Shown here: piece after piece, positions 56,501 to 64,000 of the stretch
Layout: each line of letters begins with the position of its first letter
Numbering within the stretch: position 1 is the first letter of the stretch
NCBI GenBank assembly: GCA_017311315.1
Contig: CM029650.1
Span: forward strand, 21,671,374-21,735,373
From: Dendrocalamus latiflorus
Lineage: Eukaryota; Streptophyta; Magnoliopsida; Poales; Poaceae
Direction: 5' to 3'
Length of the DNA stretch: 64,000 bases
Position numbers and translations under genes: made by a program
The notes under the pieces: generated by a model
The model's database searches: none
Seen by the model: the letters and a program-made list of their open reading frames with translations, nothing else
What the model was told of the DNA's origin: nothing

Positions 56501-57788
56501 TGTGCAAGGCGTGGTCGGAAGGACTCACGATCACCGCAAGCGTGATCGGGAGGAGTTACGACCACGGCGAAGTTCCTGCGGGCGTGATCGAGAGGCACTA
56601 CGATCACGGCAAAGGTAACAGTAATTCTTCGACTACGCAGGAAAGGCTGCGACCACGGTAAAGGTGGTCGTAAGGAAGCGAAGGTGGTCGTAACGAGTTA
56701 CGACTACACCGAGAAGGCCAGTACGTGATCGGAAGCAACTCCGATCACGTTGAAGGAAGTGAACGTGGTCGTACGGGTGTTCGACCACGGTGAACAGTGA
56801 TCGCCAGCATCACTGCGTGATCGTAGAAAGCTTCGATCACGGTATCTTGAGCGGCTGAAGGAAGGCAGCGGCAGCAATATCGCGAAGCAGTCGTAAATTG
56901 CTACAGTAAATTTACGACCACGTTGAAAAGGCGATCGGAGGAGATTGAGGCGTTCAGAATTGGTCGTAAGTACTCTGAACCGATCGTATTTGATTCTCAC
57001 CGGTCGTAAACGACTCTAACCGGTCGTAAAAGGTCCTGGGAGGTCGTAAAGACTTTCCAACACAAACCACCACGACAAAGCCTAAAACCTCGCAATTATC
57101 ATCACTAAGACAACGCAGATAGCCCAGATTTCAAAACGGTTAGCACACCAACACTAGCAGCAATCTCTATAACTCTAAAATATATGCTTCACAAGCCAAA
57201 TTACAAGATTAGATGACAAGAGACCTCCTTCCGGATCTTGAAAGCATAAAAAAAATCGACTGATAAAAAGGGCAGCAGCTGAAGACTCCCTCACCTCTTT
57301 GCGCGCTTGGGGTCGAGGAGCGCGAGCTCGGCGAGCCTCTCAGCCGGCATGGCCATCTTGGCGTAGTCCGGCAGCCCACTCGAGAGCGCCGACTCGCCTT
57401 CGAAAGGCGAATTGACCCCATCCATCGACCCGCTCCTCTTATGCCCACCTCCCCCGCTCCCTCCGCCCTGCAGGGCGAGGCCCTCGAAGAAGGCGGCATC
57501 GAGGGAGAGGCTCCTCATGTGGGCCCCGCCGGGAGGCCGAGGAGCCGGTGACGCGGCCGCCGCCATGGGCGGCGGCGGAGGCGGGGTCGGGTCGGAGGCC
57601 GCCGGGGAGTCGTCGGAGAGGGAAGGGAAGTCGAGGTCGGAGAAGGAGAAGTCGCCGTCGGGGTCGAGGAGGAGGTCGGCGTCAGGGAAGTGCAGGAACG
57701 TCTCCGAGTGGGCCCGCCGGTGGTGCCCACGTACGCCGCCTCCGCCAGAGTCCGGCGCAGGCGCCGGCAGAGGGAAGCGCCGGTCCAT
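46557..57788 (-). CDS. Group-I bZIP transcription factor (VIP1/RF2 type), four exons
   Basis: Exons on the minus strand: 57788-57295 (ATG 57786-57788), 50703-50571, 47116-47032 and 46819-46557 (stop TGA 46557-46559). All junctions are GT-AG and in phase, giving 975 coding bases (324 residues). The amino part has RRAHSET (24-30), RSLSLD (92-97) and HKRSGSMDG (116-124), Ser-containing sites of the type bound by kinases or 14-3-3 proteins in this group. The basic region ILANRQSAARSKERK (166-180) has Asn 169 and Lys 177: group I characteristically has Lys where other bZIPs have Arg. The leucine zipper runs through [20 protein letters not shown] and AENRELKLRLQSMEEQAKL. The tail (about 238-324) is rich in Gln and His. 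Introns 1 and 2 carry large insertions, but coding exons and splice sites are intact. The family regulates vascular, osmotic and touch responses. Confidence 0.92.
47552..47598. repeat. (CT)n microsatellite
   Basis: An uninterrupted run of about 22 CT units inside the Mutator-like element. A shorter CT run occurs at 30660-30682. Confidence 0.95.
47990..48420 (-). pseudogene. Captured 5' fragment of a PPR-protein gene in the Mutator-like element
   Basis: On the minus strand at 48265-48410 one frame reads TKWPKTLTADHLHCIVHVEC then DPRRALALFDVAT, the typical opening of plant pentatricopeptide-repeat proteins just after the start codon. Further on (about 47990-48130) HTHCPITSVHLFRSAPFALA and IAILAALVAAA are compatible with later PPR sequence in a different frame. 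The first copy of the start (inside the inverted repeat at 47477) is in frame as MPPANPTLTKWPKTLT, while this arm lacks one base there. It is a broken, acquired fragment. Confidence 0.55.
48706..50570. other. Rest of bZIP intron 2, no gene
   Basis: AT-rich intron sequence. A 42-45-bp direct repeat (CACGACAATATTCGAGTCAAACATTTAGATTTC) occurs twice at 50379-50462. No coding similarity was seen. Confidence 0.5.
50765..51563 (+). repeat. Copia LTR 1 (5')
   Basis: 799 bp, TGTTGGAAATAA...CTCTCCAACA. The downstream half (from about 51000) is packed with complementary words GTGGTCGTAA/TACGACCACGG and CGTGATCG/CGATCACGG, able to form many stem-loops. Confidence 0.93.
50905..50912 (+). promoter_or_regulatory. 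TATA box in Copia LTR 1
   Basis: GGGTATAAAAGAAGGGG, 140 bp into the LTR, sets U3 short and leaves over 600 bp as R-U5 leader. Equivalent boxes occur at 53654-53661 and 56403-56410. Confidence 0.65.
51566..51577 (+). other. Primer-binding site, first Copia unit
   Basis: TGGTATCAGAGC is complementary to the 3' end of initiator tRNA-Met and starts two bases after the LTR. The second unit has the same at 54315-54326. Confidence 0.9.
51587..53494 (+). CDS. Copia gag-protease protein, first copy
   Basis: The first ATG (51587) gives 635 residues; an in-frame GTG lies two codons earlier. The amino half is a Copia gag (LTDTNYGLWAVKMKIVMRAL and LKRQFDRLVMGETEGVGEFS). Two zinc knuckles, CHKCKKFGHYAAEC (about 273) and CHNCKKYGHFAAIC (about 292), bind RNA. 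An aspartic protease region follows with WYLDNGASNHMTG (about 361-373) and the start of the pre-integrase motif SANRLYKIPL (about 465). The frame then leaves known Copia sequence: the last 155 residues or so are basic and unrelated, partly encoded by GGTCGTA/ACGACCACGG words like those of the LTR. No integrase or RT is present. The frame is intact, so gag could be made; cis or trans mobilisation would need an autonomous partner. Confidence 0.9.
   Translation: MEDKSAEKKVAGAEGSGEKKLQPPPRAPMRGGTVPIQFPMLTDTNYGLWAVKMKIVMRALGVWTAIEGDAPVEETLDQGALAVISQAIPDEVLMTVAEKETAKEAWEAIKEMRIGEERVKKARAQVLKRQFDRLVMGETEGVGEFSQKLTSLAGEIRALGVDLPDSTVIERLFSAVPDSFLQIISTIEQFGDMTKMSLTEAVGRLRIFEESQKRRHQDKEGGNQLLLSRAQWEALNENKSHESHNDDVKRGGGRNGGSSRERNSETGKSSIQCHKCKKFGHYAAECRSHIQCHNCKKYGHFAAICRNKKREEEVNLVQKEPTLLLSHCTVAEPTMVMLHEGRVFPSLMEKGEKTQDQSTDWYLDNGASNHMTGTHSLFHELDERVLGKVKFGDGSTVQIKGKGTILLKCKDGSQRPLSDVYYIPSLCSNVISLGQLTEEGCRVELKGVYLRVFDSREQLLMRAQKSANRLYKIPLKIWRPDGMKNDLNEPEPERLHLLVVEKQHEVVNNKSEELEVVTGRLAEGFGCSREEIRPRQKTIEHGRQVLRPRQMKTGCVREIVRPQQTGPRISPDGRSSQKPEVWIPSWREKARREERWLKASPRNSETSSWWRKTSKEETGENQRDREGEDQHDGSY
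53501..53513 (+). other. Polypurine tract, first Copia unit
   Basis: ATTAGGGAGAGAA lies directly before LTR 2, the expected primer site for plus-strand synthesis. The second unit repeats it at 56250-56262. Confidence 0.8.
53514..54312 (+). repeat. Copia LTR 2 (shared middle LTR)
   Basis: 799 bp and, by eye, identical to LTR 1. It serves as 3' LTR of the first unit and 5' LTR of the second. It has no target duplication of its own at either edge. Confidence 0.93.
54336..56243 (+). CDS. Copia gag-protease protein, second copy
   Basis: A 635-residue frame, by eye identical to the first copy 2,749 bp upstream: gag core, two zinc knuckles, the WYLDNGASNHMTG protease motif and the same novel basic tail. 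Preservation of an open frame in both copies, with no difference noticed, fits either a very recent duplication or an assembly duplication of one unit. Confidence 0.88.
   Translation: MEDKSAEKKVAGAEGSGEKKLQPPPRAPMRGGTVPIQFPMLTDTNYGLWAVKMKIVMRALGVWTAIEGDAPVEETLDQGALAVISQAIPDEVLMTVAEKETAKEAWEAIKEMRIGEERVKKARAQVLKRQFDRLVMGETEGVGEFSQKLTSLAGEIRALGVDLPDSTVIERLFSAVPDSFLQIISTIEQFGDMTKMSLTEAVGRLRIFEESQKRRHQDKEGGNQLLLSRAQWEALNENKSHESHNDDVKRGGGRNGGSSRERNSETGKSSIQCHKCKKFGHYAAECRSHIQCHNCKKYGHFAAICRNKKREEEVNLVQKEPTLLLSHCTVAEPTMVMLHEGRVFPSLMEKGEKTQDQSTDWYLDNGASNHMTGTHSLFHELDERVLGKVKFGDGSTVQIKGKGTILLKCKDGSQRPLSDVYYIPSLCSNVISLGQLTEEGCRVELKGVYLRVFDSREQLLMRAQKSANRLYKIPLKIWRPDGMKNDLNEPEPERLHLLVVEKQHEVVNNKSEELEVVTGRLAEGFGCSREEIRPRQKTIEHGRQVLRPRQMKTGCVREIVRPQQTGPRISPDGRSSQKPEVWIPSWREKARREERWLKASPRNSETSSWWRKTSKEETGENQRDREGEDQHDGSY
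56263..57062 (+). repeat. Copia LTR 3 (3')
   Basis: 800 bp. It differs from the other two near its end, GTCGTAAAGACTTTCCAACA against GTCGTAAGACTCTCCAACA. The flanking CAAAC matches the base of LTR 1. Confidence 0.93.
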
Positions 57789-58629
57789 GGAGCCTAGGTC
57801 AACGCCGGCGGCGAGGCAGCTAGCTCTCGGCGGCGCGGCGCGTGGACTCGCGCGGGGAGTTTTTTTTTTTTTGATAAGCGTGCGGGGAGTTGGAAGTATG
57901 TGTGCGCGCGTGTGAGCAATAGAAGGGAGGAAGTCGCGGGGTGCTGCTGCTCCCCCATCGTGGTCCCGGTGCATGCAGTTAACGAAAGGTGGCACGGATC
58001 TCGAGGTGGTATGGACGCGTTAGGAGGGGCTTACTTGGTGGGGAGGGTGTAGGGAGGGAGAATCTTCGCCGGGAGTAAATGGGGCGGATGAGAGGTTGGC
58101 GCAGGCGTTTGCGTGGACTCGGTGTATGGACGGAGGGCGGGTGTGCTCGTCTTGAGGAGCTGAGGACGAGGTGGACTGGATGGCACCGTGCTGCGTGGGC
58201 TCGGTGCACGAGAGTCCTGTGGCCCACCGGTCGGTGTGCGTTCTGTGGGACCGACCGCGTGGCGAGTCCAATAGTTCGTGTCCTGTGCCGTGTCGCTGTT
58301 TGGCAGTTGGATCTTAGGGTCACCGGGTCTAAGGTCATCTGTAGTGTATATAACCTAAGAGGTCTTAAGGTGAGTTCTATCTAAACCTTAAGATTGACTC
58401 TATAGTGTATATAACCCAAGAGGTCTTAAGACGGTCTCACTTGGCAGATAAAGAAAAATTGTATTTTAATGCTTGTGGCCAGGTCTTTAGCTTGAGGACC
58501 AGCCTTAAGCTTTTTTTGCTTATAGTCTGCTTAAGGTCACCCCTGTAATGTATAAGGTTGACCTTAAGGTGGCTTAAGACCCTCTATTTTCATACACTAC
58601 AAATGCCCTAATGTGCCGCTCGTTCCAAC
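57789..58629. promoter_or_regulatory. Upstream region of the bZIP gene
   Basis: The first 150 bases before the ATG are open in frame but composition-driven and probably leader (a poly-T run at 57861-57872 lies in it). From 58330 to 58580 the phrases GTGTATATAACC(T/C)AAGAGGTCTTAAG (twice, 62 bp apart) and CTTAAGGTCACCCCTG/CCTTAAGGTGG form loose inverted repeats, perhaps an old MITE. No clear TATA box was assigned. Confidence 0.4.
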
Positions 58630-58870
58630 AATAACTTATGATTTCTATTTTTAATTTATTATTTTTAATTTTGATTTTTAGAGCTTTTTGCTTTTTTCCG
58701 TATTCCTTCGTATTGTTCGTGATGGGCTAACTTTTAATTTTAATTACGTCAAATAATCTACCTCATCTGCAGTAAAAATAAGCCAGTTACAGTGAAAAAC
58801 CATAATCTATCGCTATAGTGAATAAATGCTTTCAAACAGTTTTTGATTTTTGTTTTCTAGTTTTTAAAAG
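58630..58870 (+). mobile_element. MITE, family a, copy 3 (diverged)
   Basis: Shares AGCTTTTTGCTTTTTTCCGT, GTGATGGGCTAAC and AATAAGCCAGTTACAGTG with copies 1 and 2. Termini are unclear. Confidence 0.55.
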
Positions 58871-58915
58871 CCAAAAATCGTTAAGAATAACTTGGCTTTT
58901 TAACATGATTTTTTC

Positions 58916-60010
58916 TTCTTTTTTTTGCATTGTCCATTTTTCTTTTCTTTTCTTTTCTTAAAGATAAGAGTCGCTATAATGCTTTTCCAGTGAAGAAATA
59001 AAAACCATAAGAAAAAGGCCAAATCAAATAGGGCAAAGATGGTAATTAGCAGCCACCTGCTATAAAATCATCAGCAGACATCTACCAAGTGTTTTGCCGT
59101 CATGGCTTCATGTGGTGGCATACAAGCGAGATGCAACTCCAAAGAAAATGGATTGTGGCATTGAAATTCCTTAGTAGTCACCAAGGTTATCTGGATCATG
59201 ATACCAAATAGGATTGTTTTTCGTTTGACGGGATCAGGTCGTAGAATCAGATCATAGAATCACGATTATATCAAAAATTTAAAAGCATATATATTTTATA
59301 TAAAAATTGAACTATATTTCTAAATATGTAAGTTTATAGTAGATTTTTGAATTTAATTTTGGAATTTGAGTACATTTATTCATATTATATTAAATTAAGG
59401 TTGATTTTTGAAACTTATTTAATATTTTTTAATAAACTAGTAATCTAAAAATACAATATGACAAAGATAATCCTTTTTTTACCTCAGAACAATATGTAAA
59501 CAACAAAACAAAGCAAATTAAACTAGTGTAACTTAAAATAGCAATAGGTAATATCAAATTTTATATGCTAATATAGTTTGTTGTCAGGATCCCGATCCTA
59601 CTACGATGTTACCTGATCCTAATGATTCTACGAGTGGGATCATGCGATCTTACCCGATCCTAATGATTCTACGAGTAGAATCGTGATCCCACTGCGATAC
59701 TACATGATTCCGATCTATATTGCGATCCGTATCATCTACTTTTGGTAGGATCGTAGATACTACGATACGTGTCGTTATTACTGACAATCTTGGTAGTCAC
59801 CTAGCTAGATTCTTTTTTAAACTGCAGGTTATAGCTTATGGTTATGGTTGATAGCTTTTGATTCTGACGTAAGTATTTATGTGAATGAACCGAATTTTAA
59901 TAAGTTGATAAGTCATTTCAAAAAGCTGCCCTGATGAATCGCTTCAAAAAGATAACAAAAAACCATCTTATTTATTTATTCAAAAAAATCATGAGCTATA
60001 AGTCATAAAA
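58916..60010 (+). repeat. Duplicated 1.1-kb segment, copy 1
   Basis: Matches 60884-61932 in the same orientation: AAAGATAAGAGTCGCTA, then GGCAAAGATGGTAATTAGCA, the embedded MITE, and the end TTTATTTATTCAAAAAAA. Differences are scattered substitutions and small indels, so the duplication is not recent. Confidence 0.85.
59178..59796. mobile_element. MITE rich in GGATC words, inside duplicated segment copy 1
   Basis: Begins near ACCAAGGTTATCTGG and ends CTGACAATCTTGGT, imperfect inverted ends. GTAGTCACC flanks both sides, a possible 8-9-bp target duplication that overlaps the terminus. The interior has repeated CCTGATCCTAATGATTCTAC and GATCGTGATCCCACT. The homologous MITE in copy 2 occupies 61137-61727. 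Confidence 0.6.
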
Positions 60011-60486
60011 CCAACACTGTACCAAGGTATGTCATGTGCGAATTGTTGATCTTTTGCCGGGCAATCCGTGTAAAGCTAAGAAGGAAGCCTTTTTCACTTG
60101 GTTGCGTTGCGCTCCAATAAAAACTTAGCACTCGTGCATCATCTTATGTGAAAAAATAATTCTGATTTAGATCGTTCCGAAAAGAGAGCAATCATGTAAC
60201 ACTATAACAATGAACTTGTTGTCGATGGATTAAAAAATCGTCTACCAAACGAAAAGCGCCGGCAATACGGTACCATCAATCGCAGTCTTGGCTCCTTGTC
60301 GAAATTTCTCTTTCACCTCACATCAGAAGAAAATGCTCCCCCTGACGATGATTCCCAGAGCCAATCCTTCTTTCAGCTTCAATCTTTACTGTATAATTAT
60401 TATTGTGAGCTTGGAGTACGACAAAAAATGCTGCGTGTGCAAATCGTTGGTGACTGTGCATTTGATTTGCAGCCCACTCATTTTGA
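60011..60486. other. Spacer between duplicated segments, no gene
   Basis: AT-balanced sequence; short open frames in overlapping phases at 60288-60527 show no family motif. Confidence 0.4.
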
Positions 60487-60742
60487 CTGAAAAAAATGAT
60501 TTATGGCTGAAATTGTACCATAACTAGCTGAAATTATACTGTAACTGATAGTGGTTTATTTGACGTAATTAAATTTTAAAAAATTAAAAATAAAAAATAG
60601 GTTAGTCAATCACAGACAATGCAAACGAATACGGGAAAAAAGAACCGGCAAAAAAACTCAAAAAAGCCAAAAAGTCATAAAAAGACGAAATTTAAGAATA
60701 GTAAAAAAATAAGCCAGAAATTCAAGCCGAAATGAGCAGGGA
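60487..60742 (-). mobile_element. MITE, family a, copy 4 (inverted)
   Basis: The complement matches family a: AAGAACCGGCAAAAAAACTC, AAAAAGCCAAAAAGTCA and TTATTTGACGTAATTAAA. It lies between the two duplicated segments. Confidence 0.65.
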
Positions 60743-60883
60743 CATCAATAGAATGGCACTCGTGTGAGTTGTGACTACACACTTTTTTATTACAATGGAG
60801 GACGCATATTCACGTATATCATACTTACATCATATATACATACACCTATGCATCATATTGAAACACACGTATATCAAACATTT

Positions 60884-61932
60884 GGATTTTTTTTGCCTTT
60901 TTCTTTCCTTTTCTTAAAGATAAGAGTCGCTACAGTGCTATTTCAGTCAAGAAATAAAAACCAAAAGAAAAAGCCAAATTAAATAGGGCAAAGATGGTAA
61001 TTAGCAGCCACCTGCTATAAAATCACCAGCAGACATCTACCAAGTGTTTTGCCGTCATGGCTTCATGTGGTGGCATACAAGCGAGATGCAACCCCAAAGA
61101 AAATGGATTGTGGTAATGTGGCATTGAAATTCTCTAGTAGTCACCAAGATTATCAGGATCATGATATCAGGATCATTTTTCGTCTCATGGGATCAGGTCA
61201 TAGGATCAAATCATAGAATCGCGATACTATCAAAATTTTAAAAGCATATATATTTTATATAAAAATTAAATTATATTTCTAAATATGTAAGTCTATAGTA
61301 GATTTTTGAATTTAATTTTATAATTTAAGTACATTTATTCATATTATATTGAATTAAGGTTGATTTTTGAAACTTATTTAATTATTGTTAATAAACTAGT
61401 AATCTAAAAATACAATATGCCAAATATAATACTTTTTTTTACCTCAGAACAACATATAAATAACAAAACAAAGCAAATTAAACTAATACAACTTAAACTA
61501 ACAATAGGCAATATCAAATTTTATATGCTAATGTAGTTTGTTGTCAGGATCAAGATCCCATTACGATCCTACTGCGATCCTACCTGATCATAATGATTTT
61601 GTGAGTAAGATCGTGATCCCACTGTGATACTACATGATTCCGATCTATATTACGATCCGTATCATCTACCTTTGTTAGGATCGTACGATACAATGATACG
61701 TGTCGTGATACTGACAATCTTAATAGTCACCTAGCTAAGTTCTTTTAAGCTGCAACTTATAGCTTATGGTTATGGTTGATAGCGTTTGGTTGTAACGTGA
61801 GTGTTTGTGCGAATGAATCGAATGTTAATAAGTCGATAAGTCACTTCAAAAAGGTTGCTCTAATAAGTCGCTTCAAAAAGATAACAAAGAAACTATCCTA
61901 TTTATTTATTCAAAAAAAATCATAAACTATAA
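60884..61932 (+). repeat. Duplicated 1.1-kb segment, copy 2
   Basis: About 1.95 kb downstream of copy 1, with the same internal order including the GGATC-rich MITE at 61137-61727. It ends at ATAAACTATAAGTATGCC, where the sequence changes to the LTR-related block. Confidence 0.85.
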
Positions 61933-64000
61933 GTATGCCTTGGCTGAAGAGCCATTGCCGCCTGTACCTCGCCCACACTGTGTGCCTCGTCTGCCCATTG
62001 CCGTCTCATGCCGCTGGTCCACCACCACCCCTCCTGAATTGCGCTAACCACTAAGGTAGCCTTCGTCCATACCTAGATGCTCCTCTGCTGACCAATTGCT
62101 CTCCGGTGTGGTGTACCGCCCTAGCCACCCCTCCCCTATTCCGGCCATCGCCTCTACCGCTGGCGGCGAGCCCCTCCTTGGCTGGCAAAGAGGGCGGGTG
62201 CATTGTTATCACAGGTGGCCATTCGGACCAGTCCGAACATTTCTCTTCAGCTGATTGGACCAATCCGAACAACTACCATAGGACCCTCCTTTGTTTTGGC
62301 TATACCTCCCCACCTCATCTCTTTAGTATTCCTTCCCTCTTGTAAATAACTAAAGAGCCGATGCTCCCTTGGTTATCATAGGCAGTCTTGAGCTCTTAAT
62401 AGGGGGAGGCCTCAGGTTTGAATCATCCTTCCCCCATCTTTTGCATTAGATTTCTTTTGGCCCATTTCTATTTAGGAAAATATTAGGATATAATTCAAGG
62501 AGAATGAAATGATTAGGTAGAATTTAAATAAATGAGATATAATGATGTATAAAAATATGAATAAAACTAAATTAAGAGATTAAAATACAGGTTTGTGCAA
62601 ATTGAGAGTATTAGATAATCAATTTGATTAATTGCATGGAATGGCCAGTTAATTATTGTAAGGATAGTTAATGCAAGGTTAACCCATAACAATGATACTT
62701 GTGTGCCTTAAAAGTTACGAGGCCCCTTCTTTTCAAATGGTGAGTGAAAAGAGAAATAACTCAACGCTAGTAAACTAGTAATTAATATCAAATGTTATTA
62801 TTTGAATTAAAGATTACCTTGCACATAATTAAATGAGTCCCAAAAGTAATTAGCACACCATTAGAAATTATTTCAAATCCATGTACTAATGAAAGACACC
62901 GTTGATATATATAAATACTATTGTATAAATGACCAACTGTTATAAGAACCTCAGCTAAGACGACACAGAGTGAGGATTAGGGTAACTTGCCGGCAGGCCT
63001 TTACCACTTAAATTAAGGTACATGTCTAAAGTAAAAGATGTTGAAATATAGCTGTTGTGAAGGTAAATAGTAACCAAGGATTCTTAGGGTAAATCATGAT
63101 TAATTAGAGTAAAATAGACTAATTAACATGACGCTAGGATTTAAATTAAAGTGTCCACATTAATTCAGCAATCTGCATGAAGAGACAAGTTTGGTAGAAT
63201 AGAAGGCTATTTTTGAGGCCAACATTATTTGTTTAAATTCATATATTAGCCGAGGGCGCTATTAAAAGGTGAACCCTGTCATTAATATGCCATCGATAAT
63301 TGAATCTTAAAGGTAGATTTAACTAAATAATAATATGAAATATATCGGCATACAACAAGCTCAACTCCGCATAAATAGAGTTAACACTCGACAAAGAATA
63401 CTCGGCTACACTCTTATATCTATCCGTAAGTCTAACCTGACTTATGGAACTTCTTTAATAAATATAAAATAATAAAGAAAAGTTATTAAATTAAAAGAAT
63501 CGCGCCGTGGTATTCCAAGGTCAACTATGCTTAGCCATCTTCAAATCCAAAGCAGAATATTCCAGTGAATATTCCTTTATCATGACCCATCCTTTGACAT
63601 CCGTCTCGGTGGATTTCCCTTTTGTCATTCCTCACTTTGCTCAAACCCTCATTTGGCCCATTAACATTCCACGCCCAATCAACCTTATCCTAGATCACAC
63701 ATTTAATCATAATAAAGCTAAAATTGAGTTCATTTGGATTTATTTGGACTTTTTAGTTATTTGCATTTATTTGGATTCAATTGTTTAGCACGTAATTAGA
63801 AATTGGAGTCCTGAAGAATCAATGGATCAAGCGATATCAAGATCTAGATAAAAATGAAGACCAGAAGCTCAAGACCACTGAATGAGAAAGCTTTAAGTGA
63901 GCGCAAGACCGCGATAGACCGTGCAAGGTGAGTCAATACTTTGATCATGTTGAACCTACATTTTACGCAATCTATTTCTGTTTAAATTACCAAATTACAT
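61933..64000 (+). mobile_element. Second copy of the long LTR family (as at 7116), 5'-truncated and running off the window
   Basis: From 62340 onward it matches 8930-9780: GGTTTGAATC, ACACTCGACAAA, CTAACCT.ACTTATGG, TGGATTTATTTGGA, GTCCTGAAGA.TC.ATGGATC and AGTCAATACTTTGAT.ATGTTGAACC. An additional 800 bases (about 62480-63330) are not in the first copy. 61940-62330 is GC-richer and may correspond to the leader-like block. The TGTAAC start is missing. Confidence 0.7.

Larger units (their letters stand above)
50765..57062 (+). mobile_element. Tandem non-autonomous Copia element (LTR-gag-LTR-gag-LTR) in bZIP intron 1
   Basis: Three LTRs (50765-51563, 53514-54312, 56263-57062) alternate with two 1,950-bp internal regions at an exact 2,749-bp period. 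One 5-bp target duplication CAAAC brackets the whole (50760-50764 and 57063-57067), so the array is one insertion site. Each internal region has a tRNA-Met primer site (TGGTATCAGAGC), one gag-protease frame and a polypurine tract, but no RT, RNase H or integrase. This matches the published class of gag-only terminal-repeat elements (TR-GAG). By eye the two internal regions and LTRs 1 and 2 are identical. LTR 3 differs only near its end (an extra A and C to T). It lies antisense to the bZIP gene and begins 62 bp from the acceptor of exon 2. Confidence 0.92.

Noticed and set aside
57789..57995. Extension of bZIP exon 1 to an upstream in-frame ATG (57995)
   Set aside because: The added residues are low complexity with a Lys run from poly-T. 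MDRRFPLP fits the compact amino ends of group-I bZIPs, so 57788 was chosen.
1..64000. tRNA, rRNA or organellar insertions
   Set aside because: None was recognised while reading; the only tRNA-related matches are primer-binding sites of retrotransposons.

Overview
This window is nuclear DNA from a flowering plant, almost certainly a grass (Poaceae). GC-rich first exons, GT-AG introns, grass-style LTR and MITE families and a Tat-lineage Ty3/Gypsy element all point there. No species is claimed. Most of the 64 kb is transposable elements. Two host genes look intact, both on the minus strand: a single-exon GRAS regulator of the NSP2 type (35812-37230) and a four-exon group-I bZIP factor of the VIP1/RF2 type (46557-57788).

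Layout. 1-3065: foldback MITE and broken fragments of two unrelated genes on the minus strand, the last exon of a mitochondrial glycoprotein (MAM33/p32 family) gene and the first two exons of a kinesin, with a purine-rich block behind them. 3928-4214: a MITE. 4371-24720: three transposons nested in each other, each with a recognisable target-site duplication (TSD). A dead hAT element (TSD CATTAGAC) contains a 5.2-kb LTR-like element (TSD GATTG/GACTG), which contains an 11.6-kb Tat-lineage Gypsy element (TSD AATCC, two 233-bp LTRs identical by eye). The Gypsy element carries gag, protease, RT, two RNase H domains and integrase on the minus strand. Its long 3' region holds two tandem-repeat arrays on either side of an antisense, apparently spliced gene with its own TATA box. 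25010-28091: LINE remnant, Harbinger-type MITE, and a Mutator-like element (TSD AGCATATGC) built around 96-bp repeats with perfect hairpins. 28839-30853: a vacuolar Na+/H+ antiporter (NHX) pseudogene broken by a hAT MITE and a piece of the same hAT family. 31740-34620: LTR-like debris holding a 942-bp hAT derivative. 35812-37230: GRAS gene. 38430-45965: further LTR sequences and a truncated Gypsy element.

46557-57788 is the bZIP gene. Its second intron holds a Mutator-like element with captured PPR-gene sequence. Its first intron holds an unusual non-autonomous Copia insertion with three LTRs and two internal regions identical by eye (LTR-gag-LTR-gag-LTR) inside one TSD (CAAAC). 58630-64000 holds MITEs, a 1.1-kb segment present twice, and a second copy of the long LTR family found at 7116.

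The strongest candidates for something new are the tandem three-LTR gag-only element with its hairpin-rich LTR, the antisense gene flanked by repeat arrays in a Tat element with identical LTRs but broken coding regions, and the hairpin-array Mutator element. Coordinates of exons and TSDs were read by hand; domain calls rest on remembered family motifs, not on searches.
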